Assembly (NCBI RefSeq): GCF_005491205.1
Contig: NZ_CP028035.1
Location: 1,364,001 to 1,428,000 of the forward strand
Source of the DNA: Nissabacter sp. SGAir0207
GTDB lineage: Bacteria; Pseudomonadota; Gammaproteobacteria; Enterobacterales; Enterobacteriaceae
DNA: 64,000 nucleotides
Direction: 5' to 3'
Part shown: piece by piece, positions 16,236 to 26,567 of the stretch
Layout of the letters: each line of letters begins with the position of its first letter
How positions within the stretch are numbered: position 1 is the first letter of the stretch
Made by a program: the position numbers and the translations under genes
The notes under the pieces: generated by a model
The model's database searches: none
Told to the model about the DNA's origin: nothing
Seen by the model: only the letters and a program-made list of their open reading frames with translations

Positions 16236-16788
16236 GGCGATCCTCTCAGGCAAAAAGGGCAGTGTACGGCATCCGCCGCCCACCACAACAAGTCAACCGT
16301 GCGCAAGCGCATTATCATTACAACATACTTAAAAAACTCATCCGCTACCGGTGGCGATTGGGAACGACGTGGCCGGGCTGTGCAGGGCAACAAGGCCGTG
16401 GAAGCAGGTCGGGGTGATTGCCGATCAGGCGGGCGTGCCGCGGGTGGGGGAGGGAAATCCCGTCCGCCGGTTTTTCCGCCAATTTTTCTCAATCGCCGCG
16501 CCAGAATCTTCTGAAAAAGCCGTGCCGGATGAACTTTTCGTCAACCGCCAACCACCATATTGCGGCGGGTGCGCAGCCCGCTTACACTGCGGCGTTGCGG
16601 AACTTCTCCACGCTGCGCGGCAACGCGTAAGGTGCTGGCATCGTTGGGCATTGGGCTGTTCACTCCATGAATTTTCCGCAACCCTTGATGTCGTAACTTT
16701 TCGAGCCCCGGCGCGCCGGCCCGGTTCATGATGAGCCGCCCAGAGCGCCCGGACTGATACTTTGCCCAGCACAGGAACTTCTCCAGGC
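16236..16788. other. Intergenic region upstream of opgD
   Basis: About 550 bases separating the divergent flavin reductase and opgD genes. Open frames here have no ribosome-binding sites or recognisable domains. No repeat or operator was identified. Confidence 0.4.
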
Positions 16789-18438
16789 ATGGAAAGAAGA
16801 GCATTTCTCAAAGCTTCACTGGCATTCGCCGCCTATTGCGGTATGCCGGCAATGTCGTCACTGTTCAGCCGCACCGCGGCCGCGGCGGAAGTGGCCGACG
16901 GTGACGTGACCCCGTTCGACTTCTCCACCCTGCAAACCATGGCGCAGGAATTGGCCGCCGCCCCCTATGGCGGGCCGCCCGCCGCGCTGCCGCCGACCCT
17001 GGCTGGCCTGACGCCGCAAGCCTACAACAAGATCCAGTATGACCATGACCACTCGCTGTGGAATGGCAACGGCCCCGACCGCCAGCTGGATGTGGAGCTG
17101 TTCCACGTCGGCATGGGCTTCAAGCGCCGGGTGCGGGTCTTCTCGGTGGATGCGCAGAAGCATCAGGCACGCGAGATCCACTTCCGCCCGGCGCTGTTCA
17201 ACTACAACGATGCGGGCGTGGACACCAAACAGCTGGAGGGGCATGAGAGCCTCGGTTTTGCTGGCTTCAAGGTCAACAAGGCCCCGGAGCTGACGCGCCG
17301 CGACGTGGTCTCCTTCCTCGGGGCCAGCTACTTCCGCGCGGTGGATGACACCTACCAGTATGGCCTCTCCGCGCGCGGGCTGGCGATCGACACCTTCTCC
17401 GACCACGAGGAGTTCCCGGACTTCACCGCCTTCTGGTTCGATCGCCCCTCGCCAGCAGACACCACCTTCACCGTCTACGCGCTGCTCGACAGCCCAAGCG
17501 CCACCGGCGCCTACCGCTTCACCATCCACTGCGAAAAAGACCGGGTGGTGATGGACATTGAGAAGCACCTGCACGCGCGCAAGACCATCACCCAGCTTGG
17601 CATCTCGCCGATGACCAGCATGTTCAGCTGCGGCACCAACGAGCGCCGCATGTGCGACACCATCCACCCGCAGATCCATGACTCGGATCGGCTGGCGATG
17701 TGGCGCGGCAATGGCGAGTGGATCTGCCGCCCGCTCAACAACCCGCAGCGCCTGCAATTCAACGCCTACGACGACGAAAACCCGCGCGGCTTCGGCCTGT
17801 TGCAGACCGACCATGACTTCGAGAACTATCAGGACATCATTGGCTGGTACAGCAAACGCCCCAGCCTGTGGGTGGAGCCAGTCGGCAACTGGGGCAAGGG
17901 GGCGGTAAACCTGATGGAGATCCCGACCACCGGCGAGACCCTCGACAACATCGTCTGCTTCTGGCAGCCGGCCGAGCCGTTGCAGGCCGGGCAGCAGCAC
18001 AGCTACCGCTACCGCCTCCACTGGTGCGCCCAGCCACCGGCGCGCAGCCCGCTGGCCAACGTCAAGGCGACGCGCACCGGCATGGGCGGGTTCCCGGAGG
18101 GGTGGGCGCCGGGCGAGCACTACCCGACCGTCTGGGCACGCCGGTTTGCCGTCGATTATATTGGCGGTGACCTGAAATCTTACGCGGATAAAGGGATCGA
18201 ACCGGTGATTAATGCCTCCGCCGGCCGCATCAATAATATTGAAATTCTCTATGTCGAGCCGATGAATGGTTATCGCATTCTGTTTGACTGGTATCCCGAT
18301 AGCGATAAGGCCGATCCGGTGGAATTACGCATGTTCCTGCGCTCTGGCCAGGAGACATTGAGTGATACCTGGCTCTACCAATATTTCCCGCCGCCGGCAG
18401 ATAAACGGCAATATATTGACGACCGCCAGATGCGTTAA
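16789..18438 (+). CDS. opgD: Glucans biosynthesis protein D, OpgD (MdoD)
   Basis: A 549-residue periplasmic protein with a twin-arginine signal ([18 protein letters not shown], cleavage likely after AAAA around residue 33). Extensive identity to E. coli OpgD includes [57 protein letters not shown] and LWVEP. OpgD shapes the branching or linkage of osmoregulated periplasmic glucans. ATG at 16789 places RR at the very N-terminus as in E. coli; a TTG 27 bases upstream is less likely. An intrinsic terminator follows. Confidence 0.96.
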   Translation: MERRAFLKASLAFAAYCGMPAMSSLFSRTAAAAEVADGDVTPFDFSTLQTMAQELAAAPYGGPPAALPPTLAGLTPQAYNKIQYDHDHSLWNGNGPDRQLDVELFHVGMGFKRRVRVFSVDAQKHQAREIHFRPALFNYNDAGVDTKQLEGHESLGFAGFKVNKAPELTRRDVVSFLGASYFRAVDDTYQYGLSARGLAIDTFSDHEEFPDFTAFWFDRPSPADTTFTVYALLDSPSATGAYRFTIHCEKDRVVMDIEKHLHARKTITQLGISPMTSMFSCGTNERRMCDTIHPQIHDSDRLAMWRGNGEWICRPLNNPQRLQFNAYDDENPRGFGLLQTDHDFENYQDIIGWYSKRPSLWVEPVGNWGKGAVNLMEIPTTGETLDNIVCFWQPAEPLQAGQQHSYRYRLHWCAQPPARSPLANVKATRTGMGGFPEGWAPGEHYPTVWARRFAVDYIGGDLKSYADKGIEPVINASAGRINNIEILYVEPMNGYRILFDWYPDSDKADPVELRMFLRSGQETLSDTWLYQYFPPPADKRQYIDDRQMR

Positions 18439-18452
18439 TTAGCCCATGCCGC

Positions 18453-18476
18453 CCCCGGCAATTTGCCGGGGTGTTT
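18453..18476 (+). terminator. Intrinsic terminator of opgD
   Basis: CCCCGGC-AATTT-GCCGGGG followed by TGTTTT. Confidence 0.8.
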
Positions 18477-18540
18477 TCCGGGATTACTACTCATTTTTCA
18501 AAAGTTTGCCAGCCATCGGCCGGGGCCAGACGCGCCGGGA

Positions 18541-18810
18541 TTATTGGGTAATAATCGCGTGGGGCGCGTGCGGTTTTTCGCTTTTTATTTGCTGCTGCAC
18601 CGGCAGATTACCTTGGGCGCTGGCCTGCGCGCGCACCGCGCTATTTGGCTGGATGGCCCAGCCGCTGCGCGCAATCGCCGTGGCCGGGTAACGCGCGTCC
18701 AATGTCCGTAGGCTCGCCTGATCATAATTGGCGACCGTGGTATGGTGGGAAGCCAGGGCAGGCGTGCCGATCACCAGCCACAATGCGGCCGTCAGAAATA
18801 GTGGTTTCAT
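18541..18810 (-). CDS. Small secreted protein
   Basis: An 89-residue protein with a clear signal peptide (MKPLFLTAALWLVIGTPALA, cleavage before SHH). The mature ~69 residues are polar with no Cys and no evident fold. AAGGAAGAG precedes the ATG. Transcribed towards opgD. Family not recognised. Confidence 0.65.
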   Translation of the reverse strand: MKPLFLTAALWLVIGTPALASHHTTVANYDQASLRTLDARYPATAIARSGWAIQPNSAVRAQASAQGNLPVQQQIKSEKPHAPHAIITQ

Positions 18811-19344
18811 TCATCTCTTCCTTAATAGGTGACGGAGCTACCGGATGATTATAGGAAAGCCTCCGCTATTTTTTCACCCATTTCTTTTTTTTTCGCCAGA
18901 ATTTGCCAAACAGGACGCAGGATAACTTTTCAATTTGCATTAAATGCCGTGCGGGCATGGGGATTGCTACAGACTTTTATTTGTCATTTTTCTCATCTGG
19001 TCAAAAAAAATCGCCGAATATAGGGCAGGGTGCCCGGTATTCACGGCGATCATAGGCCATGACTTTTTGCGCAGAACCTATCGGGAGAAACGAAAATAAA
19101 GCGTTTCATAATTGATCAGTGATAAAGATTATTGCGATTCACTTTGCAAATCATGCGTTTTCCCCTGTACCTCACTTCGCCCTGCGCCATGATGCACTAG
19201 GCTTAGCCAGGAAAAGCGTACTGGCGGTGGATTATGTATATCTAATGTTAAAAATTAACATCAAATATACATCGTCGCGACAGCCTGCTGCGTTGGCAGG
19301 TTGCCGCCACAGCCAGATTGGTTATCACATCCGGAGGAGTGAGT
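18811..19344. other. Intergenic region upstream of the dehydrogenase
   Basis: About 530 bases, relatively AT-rich, with no supported gene. It holds the inverted repeat at 19245-19261. Confidence 0.4.
19245..19261. promoter_or_regulatory. Operator-like inverted repeat upstream of gldA-like gene
   Basis: ATGTTAA-AAA-TTAACAT, a perfect 7-3-7 palindrome about 84 bases upstream of the dehydrogenase ATG. The binding protein is unknown. Confidence 0.45.
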
Positions 19345-20442
19345 ATGAGTAAATTTGTTTTCTCGTCACCACGTAAATATGTGCAGGGCAGCGGCGTGAT
19401 GGATGAGCTGGGCCGCTACTTGCCCGCGCTGGGCAACCATGCGCTGCTGATCGCGGATGACGTGGTGTGGAAGATTGTCGGCGAGCGCGTGCAGCGCGCA
19501 TTGAAAGAGGCGGAGGTGGCGCTGCACTTTGAGCGCTTCAACGGCGAGGCCTCGAGCAATGAGATCAGCCGGCTGGCGGACAGCGCCCGTCAGGCGGGCA
19601 CCACGCTGGTGGTGGGGCTGGGCGGCGGCAAGACGCTGGACACCGCCAAGGCGGTGGCAGACGAGCTGCACCAGCCGGTGGCGATTGTGCCAACCATCGC
19701 CTCCACCGATGCGCCGTGCAGCGCGCTCTCGGTGATCTACACCGACGAAGGGGTGTTTGACAGCTACCGTTTCTATGACAAAAACCCGGATCTGGTGCTG
19801 GTGGACACCGCGGTCTGCGCGCAGGCCCCGGCGCGGCTGTTTGCCTCTGGCATTGCCGATGGGCTGGCGACCTACGTCGAGGCGCAGGCGGTGAAGCGCG
19901 CCCACGCCAAATCGATGGTGGATGGCGACCCGACCATCGCGGGCATGGCGATTGCCGAAGCCTGCGAGCGCACGCTGCTGACCTACGGCTACAGCGCCTA
20001 TAAGGCAGTGGAGCAAAAATTGGTGACGCCAGCGGTGGAAGCGGTGGTGGAGGCCAATACGCTGCTCTCCGGGCTGGGCTTTGAGAATGCCGGGCTGGCG
20101 GGCGCACACGCCATCCACAACGGCTTTACCGCCGTGCAGGGTGACATCCACCACCTGACCCACGGTGAGAAGGTGGCCTACGGCACCCTGACGCAGATGG
20201 TGCTGGAGCAGCGCCCGGACGAGGAGATCGCCGCCTACGTGCGCTTCTACCGCGCCATCAAGATGCCGACCACGCTGGCGGAGATGCACCTGGAGCAGGA
20301 GAGCTTCGAGAATCTGGTCAAGATTGGCGCGCTGGCTGGCAGTGAGGGCGACACGCTGAAGAACCTCAACCCCAACCTGACGGCAGAGGATGTGGCGAAC
20401 GCCATCCTGGCAGTGGACGCCTTCAGCAAAACCGTGCAGTAA
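19345..20442 (+). CDS. gldA: Glycerol dehydrogenase (GldA family)
   Basis: A 365-residue iron-containing-ADH-type enzyme. GGGKTLDTAKA forms the NAD site; APTIASTDAPCSALSVIYTDEG-like signatures are conserved. Zn ligands by alignment with Bacillus glycerol dehydrogenase are D172, H255 and H273 (ADGLATY, AGAHAIHNG, THGEK). It oxidises glycerol to dihydroxyacetone or acts in reverse on keto compounds. Only moderate similarity to E. coli GldA, so substrate could differ. GGAGGAG precedes ATG 19345. Monocistronic, with a palindrome upstream. Confidence 0.87.
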   Translation: MSKFVFSSPRKYVQGSGVMDELGRYLPALGNHALLIADDVVWKIVGERVQRALKEAEVALHFERFNGEASSNEISRLADSARQAGTTLVVGLGGGKTLDTAKAVADELHQPVAIVPTIASTDAPCSALSVIYTDEGVFDSYRFYDKNPDLVLVDTAVCAQAPARLFASGIADGLATYVEAQAVKRAHAKSMVDGDPTIAGMAIAEACERTLLTYGYSAYKAVEQKLVTPAVEAVVEANTLLSGLGFENAGLAGAHAIHNGFTAVQGDIHHLTHGEKVAYGTLTQMVLEQRPDEEIAAYVRFYRAIKMPTTLAEMHLEQESFENLVKIGALAGSEGDTLKNLNPNLTAEDVANAILAVDAFSKTVQ

Positions 20443-20450
20443 CCTGACAG

Positions 20451-20476
20451 GGCGCGCCGCTTCCGGGCGGCGCGCC
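20451..20476. terminator. Convergent hairpin between dehydrogenase and YjiN
   Basis: GGCGCGCCGC-TTCCGG-GCGGCGCGCC: perfect 10-bp stem placed between two convergent stops; no T-tract. Confidence 0.5.
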
Positions 20477-20480
20477 TGCC

Positions 20481-21749
20481 TTAGCGCAACAGCAGCGGCA
20501 GCAGCGAGAAGAGGTAGAGCAGCAGGCCGATGCAGGCACCGACCAGCGTGCCGTTGATGCGGATAAATTGCAGATCCTTGCCGATGTTCAACTCAATTTG
20601 GCGCGACATCTCGCGCTCATCCCAACTCTTCACCGTATCGCTAATGTGCTGCGTCAGGAAGGCCGCGAAATCGGGCGCCATCTTGCCGGCGGCCTGCTCC
20701 AGCTGGCGGTTGAGGGAGTTGCGCAGGTTCTCATCCTGTGCCAGCGTCTCGCCCACCCAGCGGCCAGCGTCGCGCATCTTCTGTTGCAGCAGCGAGTCCG
20801 GTTTCTCCAGATCCGCGCGCATCCACTCACGCAGGTCACCCCACAGCGCCCGGACATAGGTGCTCAGCGTCTCGTCACTCTTCAGGTACTCCTTGATCTC
20901 CTCCGCCCGCTGCGCCATCGACGGATCGTGCTTCAGGCGCTCAATAAACCCGGCGACCGCCAGATCAAAGCGCACCCGCAGCGCGTGGCCGCGATCGGCG
21001 CTCACCTCATCCAGTACCGTGCCGACGGCGTTGGCGATCATCTCCGCACCATGCTCGCCCAGCCACTCGGTCGGCAGGATCTTCTCCTTGATCGGGTGCT
21101 CGCGCTTCACCCAGCGCACAATCTGGCGCGACAGGGTGGCGCGGGTGTTGGGCTGTTGCAGCGTGCGAATCAGCTGGCTCACCGCGCTGTCGAGCAGCTC
21201 CTGATGGCGGCCCTCTTTGGTCATGCTCTCCAGAATGCCCGCGACCGAACTGGTCAGGTCAAGCTTGTCAATCAGGGTGAACAGCGCCTTCTTCAAGAAG
21301 CGCTGGATGCGCACGTCATCGGTCATCTCGAACAGGCCGCGCAGCAGCCGCACCAGATAGTTGGCGATGCGGTCGGCATTGCCGGGGGCATTCAGCCAGC
21401 TGGCCAGCATCCCCGCCGGGTTATAGCGGCGGATCAGCCCGACCAGCGAGTTGGCGTCGAGGAATTTTTCCTGCACGAACAGCGCCAGATTATCGGCAAT
21501 CTTGGCCTTATTGCGCGGGATGATGGCGGTGTGCGCGCCCACCAGCGGCAGCGGCACTCGACGGAACAGCGCCACCACGGCGAACCAGTCCGCCAGCGCA
21601 CCGACCATTGCCGCCTCTGACACGGCCTTGACGCCGTCTACCCACAGGTTACGCGGCAAGAACAGGGTGATGAGGAAGATGGCGGCAGCCGCCAACAGCA
21701 GCAGCAGGGCGTTGCGCTTGCTGCGTTTCAGTTCTTTTTCTTTATCCAT
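20481..21749 (-). CDS. yjiN: DUF445 family membrane protein, YjiN-like
   Basis: A 422-residue protein with hydrophobic segments near each end (residues ~13-30 and ~398-420) and a long helical soluble middle. DUF445 signatures: [19 protein letters not shown], then [20 protein letters not shown] near the N-terminus, and [18 protein letters not shown] at the C-terminus. Length and layout match E. coli YjiN. Function unknown. Confidence 0.88.
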   Translation of the reverse strand: MDKEKELKRSKRNALLLLLAAAAIFLITLFLPRNLWVDGVKAVSEAAMVGALADWFAVVALFRRVPLPLVGAHTAIIPRNKAKIADNLALFVQEKFLDANSLVGLIRRYNPAGMLASWLNAPGNADRIANYLVRLLRGLFEMTDDVRIQRFLKKALFTLIDKLDLTSSVAGILESMTKEGRHQELLDSAVSQLIRTLQQPNTRATLSRQIVRWVKREHPIKEKILPTEWLGEHGAEMIANAVGTVLDEVSADRGHALRVRFDLAVAGFIERLKHDPSMAQRAEEIKEYLKSDETLSTYVRALWGDLREWMRADLEKPDSLLQQKMRDAGRWVGETLAQDENLRNSLNRQLEQAAGKMAPDFAAFLTQHISDTVKSWDEREMSRQIELNIGKDLQFIRINGTLVGACIGLLLYLFSLLPLLLR

Positions 21750-21821
21750 AAGAGGAGTTTAGGAGCAATTGTGGGAAAAGGGGAGGTTTTGCCGCCGGGC
21801 AGCGGCAAAACAGGAATCTCC

Positions 21822-23039
21822 TTAGAAGGTCAGGCTCAACTGCGCCACCGCCCCCCAGGTGCGCTCCTCACCGGCCATGCCGGCCAGATCGAGCCGCACC
21901 CGCGGGCTGGGGGAGAGGCCGACACCGGCAGTGGCCACATTGGCGTCGGTAGAGCGCATATCGGCGCGGTAGCCAGCACGCAGTTGCAGCCATTCGCGCG
22001 CCCGGTACTCGACGCCCGCACCGGCATACTGGCGTTTGCCCTCGGAGCGGAAGCGGCTGTCGGGCGTCAGATCGACGTCCAGCGCGGCGGTCAGGCGCTC
22101 ATGCTGCCAGGCCACGCCGCTGGTCACCAGCGGGCGGATGCGGTAGGTGTCGCGGCGGCCCTCCACCTCTTTGGTGTCGAGGTCACGCGGCACCAGGTTG
22201 CGGGCGCTCAGCCCCAGCGTCCAGTCGCGACCCGGCTGGGCGCTAAGGCCAGCATCGAGGTTGAAGCCGGTCTGGTTGCGCTGGTAGCGGCCGCTGGTCA
22301 GGTCTGACTTGTCGTAGTCATAGATTGCGCGGTCATAGTTGAACAGCGCGGTGTGCTGGATCTTGGGCGTGATGCCGAACGACACCGGCATCCCACCGAC
22401 GCGGAAGGGGTGCGCCAACGCCACGCCGTAATCCGTCACCAGCGCCGCCAGCCCGTGGCCGCGCGAGGTGAGCTGATCCTGATCGCCGGGCCGCGGCAGG
22501 CGGCGGCCATCGGCAATCTGTTGCAGATAGTCGATATCACCCTGATCGATCTCGGCGGTGACGCGGGCGCTGCCGTAGGCATTCACCACCAGCGCCATCG
22601 GCCACTCGTCGTCGGGCAGGGTGACCGCCAGCGCCGCGCCCGCGTGGCCCCAGGCGCGGTTGCCCTGTACCTCGCGCAACTGGCTGGCGAGGCTGCCCGC
22701 CGCGCCGCGCAGGCTGGCGTAGTCGGTCACCCCGGTGCGAAAGCGGGCAATCGCATCGGGGATCTGATCGATCTTGTCGAGCGTATGGTCACCGTCGGTG
22801 AGCTGCACCCCCACCGCGGGCAGGATCACGCTGACCCCAGCGCCTTCCGCGGCTTGGGTCATCAGCGCCGGGTTGGCGAGCACGGCCGAGCCGTAGAGTG
22901 AGGAGGCGACGCCGACGCCGCCCATCGCGTCATTGCGCGCCTCGACGCCGTGGCCAGCGGCCAGTGCGCTGAACGGCGCAAGAAGGAGCAGGGGCGCAAC
23001 ACGCGCGCGTAACAAATTGAAGTGGCATTGAGGCAACAT
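21822..23039 (-). CDS. TraF-like (PF13729) outer-membrane protein
   Basis: A 405-residue secreted protein. The signal region ends in LLLLAPFSALAAG; the mature start (VEARNDAMGGVGVASSLYG) is typical of the TraF/PilV-like F-type beta-barrel family often annotated 'conjugal transfer protein TraF'. Alternating aromatic strands (QLRAGYRADMR, VRLDLAGMAG) and a C-terminal Phe (QLSLTF) support an outer-membrane barrel. No conjugation genes lie nearby, so a link to transfer is unlikely. ATG at 23039 has a GGGAT site; an ATG 27 bases upstream has GGGA only one base away. Confidence 0.75.
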   Translation of the reverse strand: MLPQCHFNLLRARVAPLLLLAPFSALAAGHGVEARNDAMGGVGVASSLYGSAVLANPALMTQAAEGAGVSVILPAVGVQLTDGDHTLDKIDQIPDAIARFRTGVTDYASLRGAAGSLASQLREVQGNRAWGHAGAALAVTLPDDEWPMALVVNAYGSARVTAEIDQGDIDYLQQIADGRRLPRPGDQDQLTSRGHGLAALVTDYGVALAHPFRVGGMPVSFGITPKIQHTALFNYDRAIYDYDKSDLTSGRYQRNQTGFNLDAGLSAQPGRDWTLGLSARNLVPRDLDTKEVEGRRDTYRIRPLVTSGVAWQHERLTAALDVDLTPDSRFRSEGKRQYAGAGVEYRAREWLQLRAGYRADMRSTDANVATAGVGLSPSPRVRLDLAGMAGEERTWGAVAQLSLTF

Positions 23040-23434
23040 AGCGATCCCAAAAGCATGTCCCTGCACCGGGCAGGAAAAAGGTCAGATCCCCGCGCCGGAG
23101 TGGGGCGCAGGGCAGCGGCTGCTGTGAGTAGGAAAGGCGTTCGCAGGCGATGCGCAGTGACGCCGCTGGCGCTTATAGGTGGCCAGTCAGCAGGGTCTGC
23201 GTGGGAACGCATCAGTGATTTTCATGAAATCGAAACTTTTTTCAACAAAAAAGTGAAAAGTGAAATGGTGTGATTTCTTTAAAGCATGATTAACACAAAG
23301 AGATGTAAGGATTTTTTTCGCAGTGACATAAAATGCTTTCGCCGCGCAATTGTTTAAAAAGCAGTCACGATTTCACTTTTTAGCCGGGGGAGAGGGGCGT
23401 GGGGGAGGAAATAGCGCCCCGCAGGGCGCTGGGA
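23040..23434. other. AT-rich intergenic region with TTTCACTTTT motifs
   Basis: About 395 bases. GATTTCACTTTT occurs at 23369-23380, and AAAAGTGAAAAGTGAAAT (its complement repeated in tandem) at about 23249-23266. The same motif recurs at 3.3-3.7 kb. Confidence 0.4.
23413..23430 (-). terminator. Hairpin after efflux operon 1
   Basis: AGCGCCC-CGCA-GGGCGCT, 7-bp stem just after the stop of the outer-membrane channel gene; no strong T-tract. Confidence 0.4.
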
Positions 23435-24997
23435 TCAGGGAACGGTGACGGCCGGGCCAAACACCGAATACTGGGTAGGGTTGATGCTCTGGTAGGGCTG
23501 CCAGCCACCGCCGAGTGCCTTGTAGAGCGCCACCAGATCGGTGCTGGTGCGCACGTGCGCTTCGGTGGCCTGCTGGCGCGCCTGCGCCAGTTGCCGCTGG
23601 GCATCCAGCACGTTGATGAAGGTGGTGATGCCCTGCCGGTAGCTTTCGCGTGACAGATCGTAAGCGTTCTGCAACGAGCTGGCGGTACGCTCCAGCCGCT
23701 CAGTGCGATCCTGATCGGTGCGGTAGCTCACCAGCGCATTCTCCACATCCTGCAACGCGGTCAGCACCGTCTGGCGGTACTCCAGCGCCGCGCTGGCCTG
23801 CTGCGCCCGCGCCAGCCGCACACTGGAAACCAACTGCCCTCCCTGGAAGATCGGCAGCGAGATCTGCGGCCCGTAGGCGTAGAAGTGGCTGCTCCAGTCG
23901 GTCAGGTAGTCGGTGTCGGTGTTGCGCATCCCGATCTGGCCGGTCAGCGACAGGCTGGGGAAGAGCTGCGCCACCGAGACGCCAATCTCGGCGGTGGCGG
24001 CGTGCAGTGAGGCTTCCGCCTGTCGCACATCCGGGCGGCGGCGCGCCAGTTCGGCCGGCACACCGACCGCCACCACGGCAGGGATCGCTGGCAGCGCCTT
24101 GGTGGCCTGCAACTCACGATCCAGCGCGCCCGGCGGCTGGCCGACCAGCACCGCCAGCGCATTCATCGCCTGCTGCGTCTGGGACTGGTAGGTTGGCAGC
24201 TGGGATTGCAGCGAGGTCAGCTGCGCGCCCGCGTTCTCCACGTCCTGCTGTGGTGCCAGCCCGTTCTGTGCCTGACTCTGGGTCAGTTCCACCGTCTGCT
24301 GGGCGATGTCGATCTGGGTTTGCAACGTCTGCAACACGCTCTGGGCGCCGCGCAGTTGCAGGTAGGTGCGCGCCACCTCCGCCTCCAGCGACACCAGCGC
24401 GTCATTGCGCCGCTCAATGCTGGCCTGACGCTGGGCGTCGGCAGCCTCCACCGAGCGGCGGGTCTTGCCGAACAGATCCAGTTCCCAGGAGGCGTCAAAG
24501 CCGCCCTGGAACAGCGTCACCGGCTGGGTGGCGCTGTCGAGGATCTCGCCGGAGCCGGGTTCATTCTCCTCCAGCTGGCCGCGCACGTCGTGCGCCTTCA
24601 AAATGCCCTCCAGCCCCAGCTGCTGGCGGTTGACGCTGGCATTGGCATTCACCGAGGGGAAGAACGCCCCCTGCGCCTGCGTCACCTGCTCACGCGCGCC
24701 CGCGATGCGCAGCACCGTCTGTTGCAGCGTCAGGTTGCCGTTGATGGCGCGCGCGATCAGGCTATCGAGCTGCGGATCGCGGAAGTTACGCCACCACGCC
24801 GGGTCAGGGGAGGCGGCCAGCGCCTTCGAGCTGGCCTCTGTCGGGGTCTGCACATCCTTGAAGGCGGTGGGCGTCTGGGCGCGCGGCGGCTGGTAGTCCG
24901 GCCCGACCGCGCACCCTGCCAGCGCCAGCGCCGTCAGGAGTACCGTGGCCCGCAGGCGGAAGGGCGCCCGCAGGGAGTAAAGAGTAGAGACAGCCAT
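23435..24997 (-). CDS. NodT/OprM-family outer-membrane efflux lipoprotein
   Basis: A 520-residue channel protein. Signal with lipobox TALALAGC, followed by AVGPDYQPP, the usual start of mature NodT-family proteins. Two OEP repeats with long coiled-coil hairpins follow (GAREQVTQAQGAFFPSVNA; RRPDVRQAEASLHAATAEIG; second repeat ends in ALGGGWQ). It forms the trimeric outer-membrane exit duct of a tripartite pump. One base separates it from the EmrB stop, so it is the third gene of emrA-emrB-channel. GGGAGGG precedes the ATG. Confidence 0.92.
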   Translation of the reverse strand: MAVSTLYSLRAPFRLRATVLLTALALAGCAVGPDYQPPRAQTPTAFKDVQTPTEASSKALAASPDPAWWRNFRDPQLDSLIARAINGNLTLQQTVLRIAGAREQVTQAQGAFFPSVNANASVNRQQLGLEGILKAHDVRGQLEENEPGSGEILDSATQPVTLFQGGFDASWELDLFGKTRRSVEAADAQRQASIERRNDALVSLEAEVARTYLQLRGAQSVLQTLQTQIDIAQQTVELTQSQAQNGLAPQQDVENAGAQLTSLQSQLPTYQSQTQQAMNALAVLVGQPPGALDRELQATKALPAIPAVVAVGVPAELARRRPDVRQAEASLHAATAEIGVSVAQLFPSLSLTGQIGMRNTDTDYLTDWSSHFYAYGPQISLPIFQGGQLVSSVRLARAQQASAALEYRQTVLTALQDVENALVSYRTDQDRTERLERTASSLQNAYDLSRESYRQGITTFINVLDAQRQLAQARQQATEAHVRTSTDLVALYKALGGGWQPYQSINPTQYSVFGPAVTVP

Positions 24998-24998
24998 G

Positions 24999-26567
24999 TC
25001 AGTGCCCTCCCGCACTGCCTTCGCTCTTGATCGGCGAAAGCAAAAAACAGAGTGGAATCATGATCAGCGACATCAGCCCGCACAGCATAAACACGTCGTT
25101 ATAGGCCAGAATGCGGGTCTGGCTGATCATCTCTTGGTAAAGCTGGCCGGTCGCCAGCGACGTTGGGTCGCCCGCCAGCCCGGTAAAGTTGCGGATCGCC
25201 TCCGCGCCCTGCTGCACCGCCTGCCGGAACTGCTCATCCAGCGGCGTCATGTGGCTGACCATATGGGCGCTGTGCGCCTGCGACCGCTCGGTGATCGCCG
25301 CCGTCGCCAGCGAAATGCCGATCGACCCGGCCACGTTACGGAACATGGTGAACAGCGCCGCGCCATCGGCGTTCAATTTCGGTGACAGCGTCACAAAAGC
25401 GATGGTGGTCAGCGGCACGAACAGGAAGCCCAGCCCGATAGACTGCGCGCTGCGCATCAGCACCATGGTTTCGAAATCGACATTCGGCACCAGATGGCTG
25501 GAGTAGACGAACGACATCAGCAGCAGGAAGAAGCCGAAGGCGATGATGATCCGCGTCTGTATGATCGGCATCAGCTTCAGCACCAGCGGGATCGACAGCA
25601 CAATCAAGATCGCCCCCGGCGACATCACCAGCCCGGAGAGGGTGGCGGTGTAGCCCAGTTGCTGCTGCGCCAATTGTGGCATCAGCACCGAGCTGCCGTA
25701 GAGGATCATCGCCATGCCAGCCATCAGCAGGCTGGCGACCGCGAAGTTGCGGTCAAGCAGGCAGCGCAGATCTACCACCGGCCGTTTGGCGTAGAACAGC
25801 CAGTAGACCGCGCCGACAATGCCGATCACCGCCAGCGTGGCGAACAGCACGATAAAGCTGGACTGGAACCAGTCATCATCCTCGCCGCGGTCGAGCATCA
25901 CCTGCAAACAGCCGAGGCCAAGGGCGATCAACCCGATGCCGATGTAGTCGATGCTCAGCTTCTTGCTCTCCACCTTCTTCTCCCACGGCGGATCTTCCAG
26001 CAGCTGCATCACTGCCAGCACCGTCAGGATGCCGACCGGGATGTTGATCAAGAAGACCCAGCGCCAGCTGTAGTGGTCGGTGATCCAGCCGCCGAGCGTC
26101 GGGCCAACCACCGGCGCGACGATGATGGCGATAGAGGAGAGGCCGAACGCCTTGCCGCGATCGGCGGGCTTGAAGTAGTCCAGCAACACTGACTGCTGCA
26201 CCGGTTGCAGTCCGCCGCCGAAGAAGCCCTGCATGATGCGGAACAGGATCATCTGCCACAGTTCGGTGGCGATGCCGCACAGGAAGGAGCTGACGGTAAA
26301 CATGGTGATGCAGATCAGGAAGTAGGTCTTGCGGCCGAACACCCGGCTCAGGAAAGCCGAGATGGGCAGCACGATGCCGTTCGCCACCAGATAGGAGGTG
26401 AGCACCCAAGTGGACTCATCATAGCTGGAGGAGAGCGAGCCGGCGACGTGGGGTAGCGCCACGTTGACGATGGTGGTGTCCAGGATCTCCATGAACACCG
26501 CCAGCGTCACCACCACCGCCACCGCCCACGGGTTGCTGGCGGGTTGCCATTGACGATCGTTGCTCAT
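24999..26567 (-). CDS. EmrB/QacA-type MFS drug efflux transporter (DHA2)
   Basis: A 522-residue permease with 14 predicted spans. Motifs: LDTTIVNVALPHVAGSL in the first span, motif A-like LSRVFGRKTYFL, motif C-like APVVGPTLGGWI and ITDHYSWRWVFLINIPVG, all typical of EmrB. It exports hydrophobic drugs through the adaptor and channel encoded on either side. Start overlaps the adaptor stop by ATGA, implying translational coupling. Substrate cannot be inferred. Confidence 0.92.
   Translation of the reverse strand: MSNDRQWQPASNPWAVAVVVTLAVFMEILDTTIVNVALPHVAGSLSSSYDESTWVLTSYLVANGIVLPISAFLSRVFGRKTYFLICITMFTVSSFLCGIATELWQMILFRIMQGFFGGGLQPVQQSVLLDYFKPADRGKAFGLSSIAIIVAPVVGPTLGGWITDHYSWRWVFLINIPVGILTVLAVMQLLEDPPWEKKVESKKLSIDYIGIGLIALGLGCLQVMLDRGEDDDWFQSSFIVLFATLAVIGIVGAVYWLFYAKRPVVDLRCLLDRNFAVASLLMAGMAMILYGSSVLMPQLAQQQLGYTATLSGLVMSPGAILIVLSIPLVLKLMPIIQTRIIIAFGFFLLLMSFVYSSHLVPNVDFETMVLMRSAQSIGLGFLFVPLTTIAFVTLSPKLNADGAALFTMFRNVAGSIGISLATAAITERSQAHSAHMVSHMTPLDEQFRQAVQQGAEAIRNFTGLAGDPTSLATGQLYQEMISQTRILAYNDVFMLCGLMSLIMIPLCFLLSPIKSEGSAGGH

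Noticed and set aside
21822..23039. Conjugative or integrative element suggested by the TraF label
   Set aside because: No relaxase, coupling protein, type IV secretion or integrase gene in the window.
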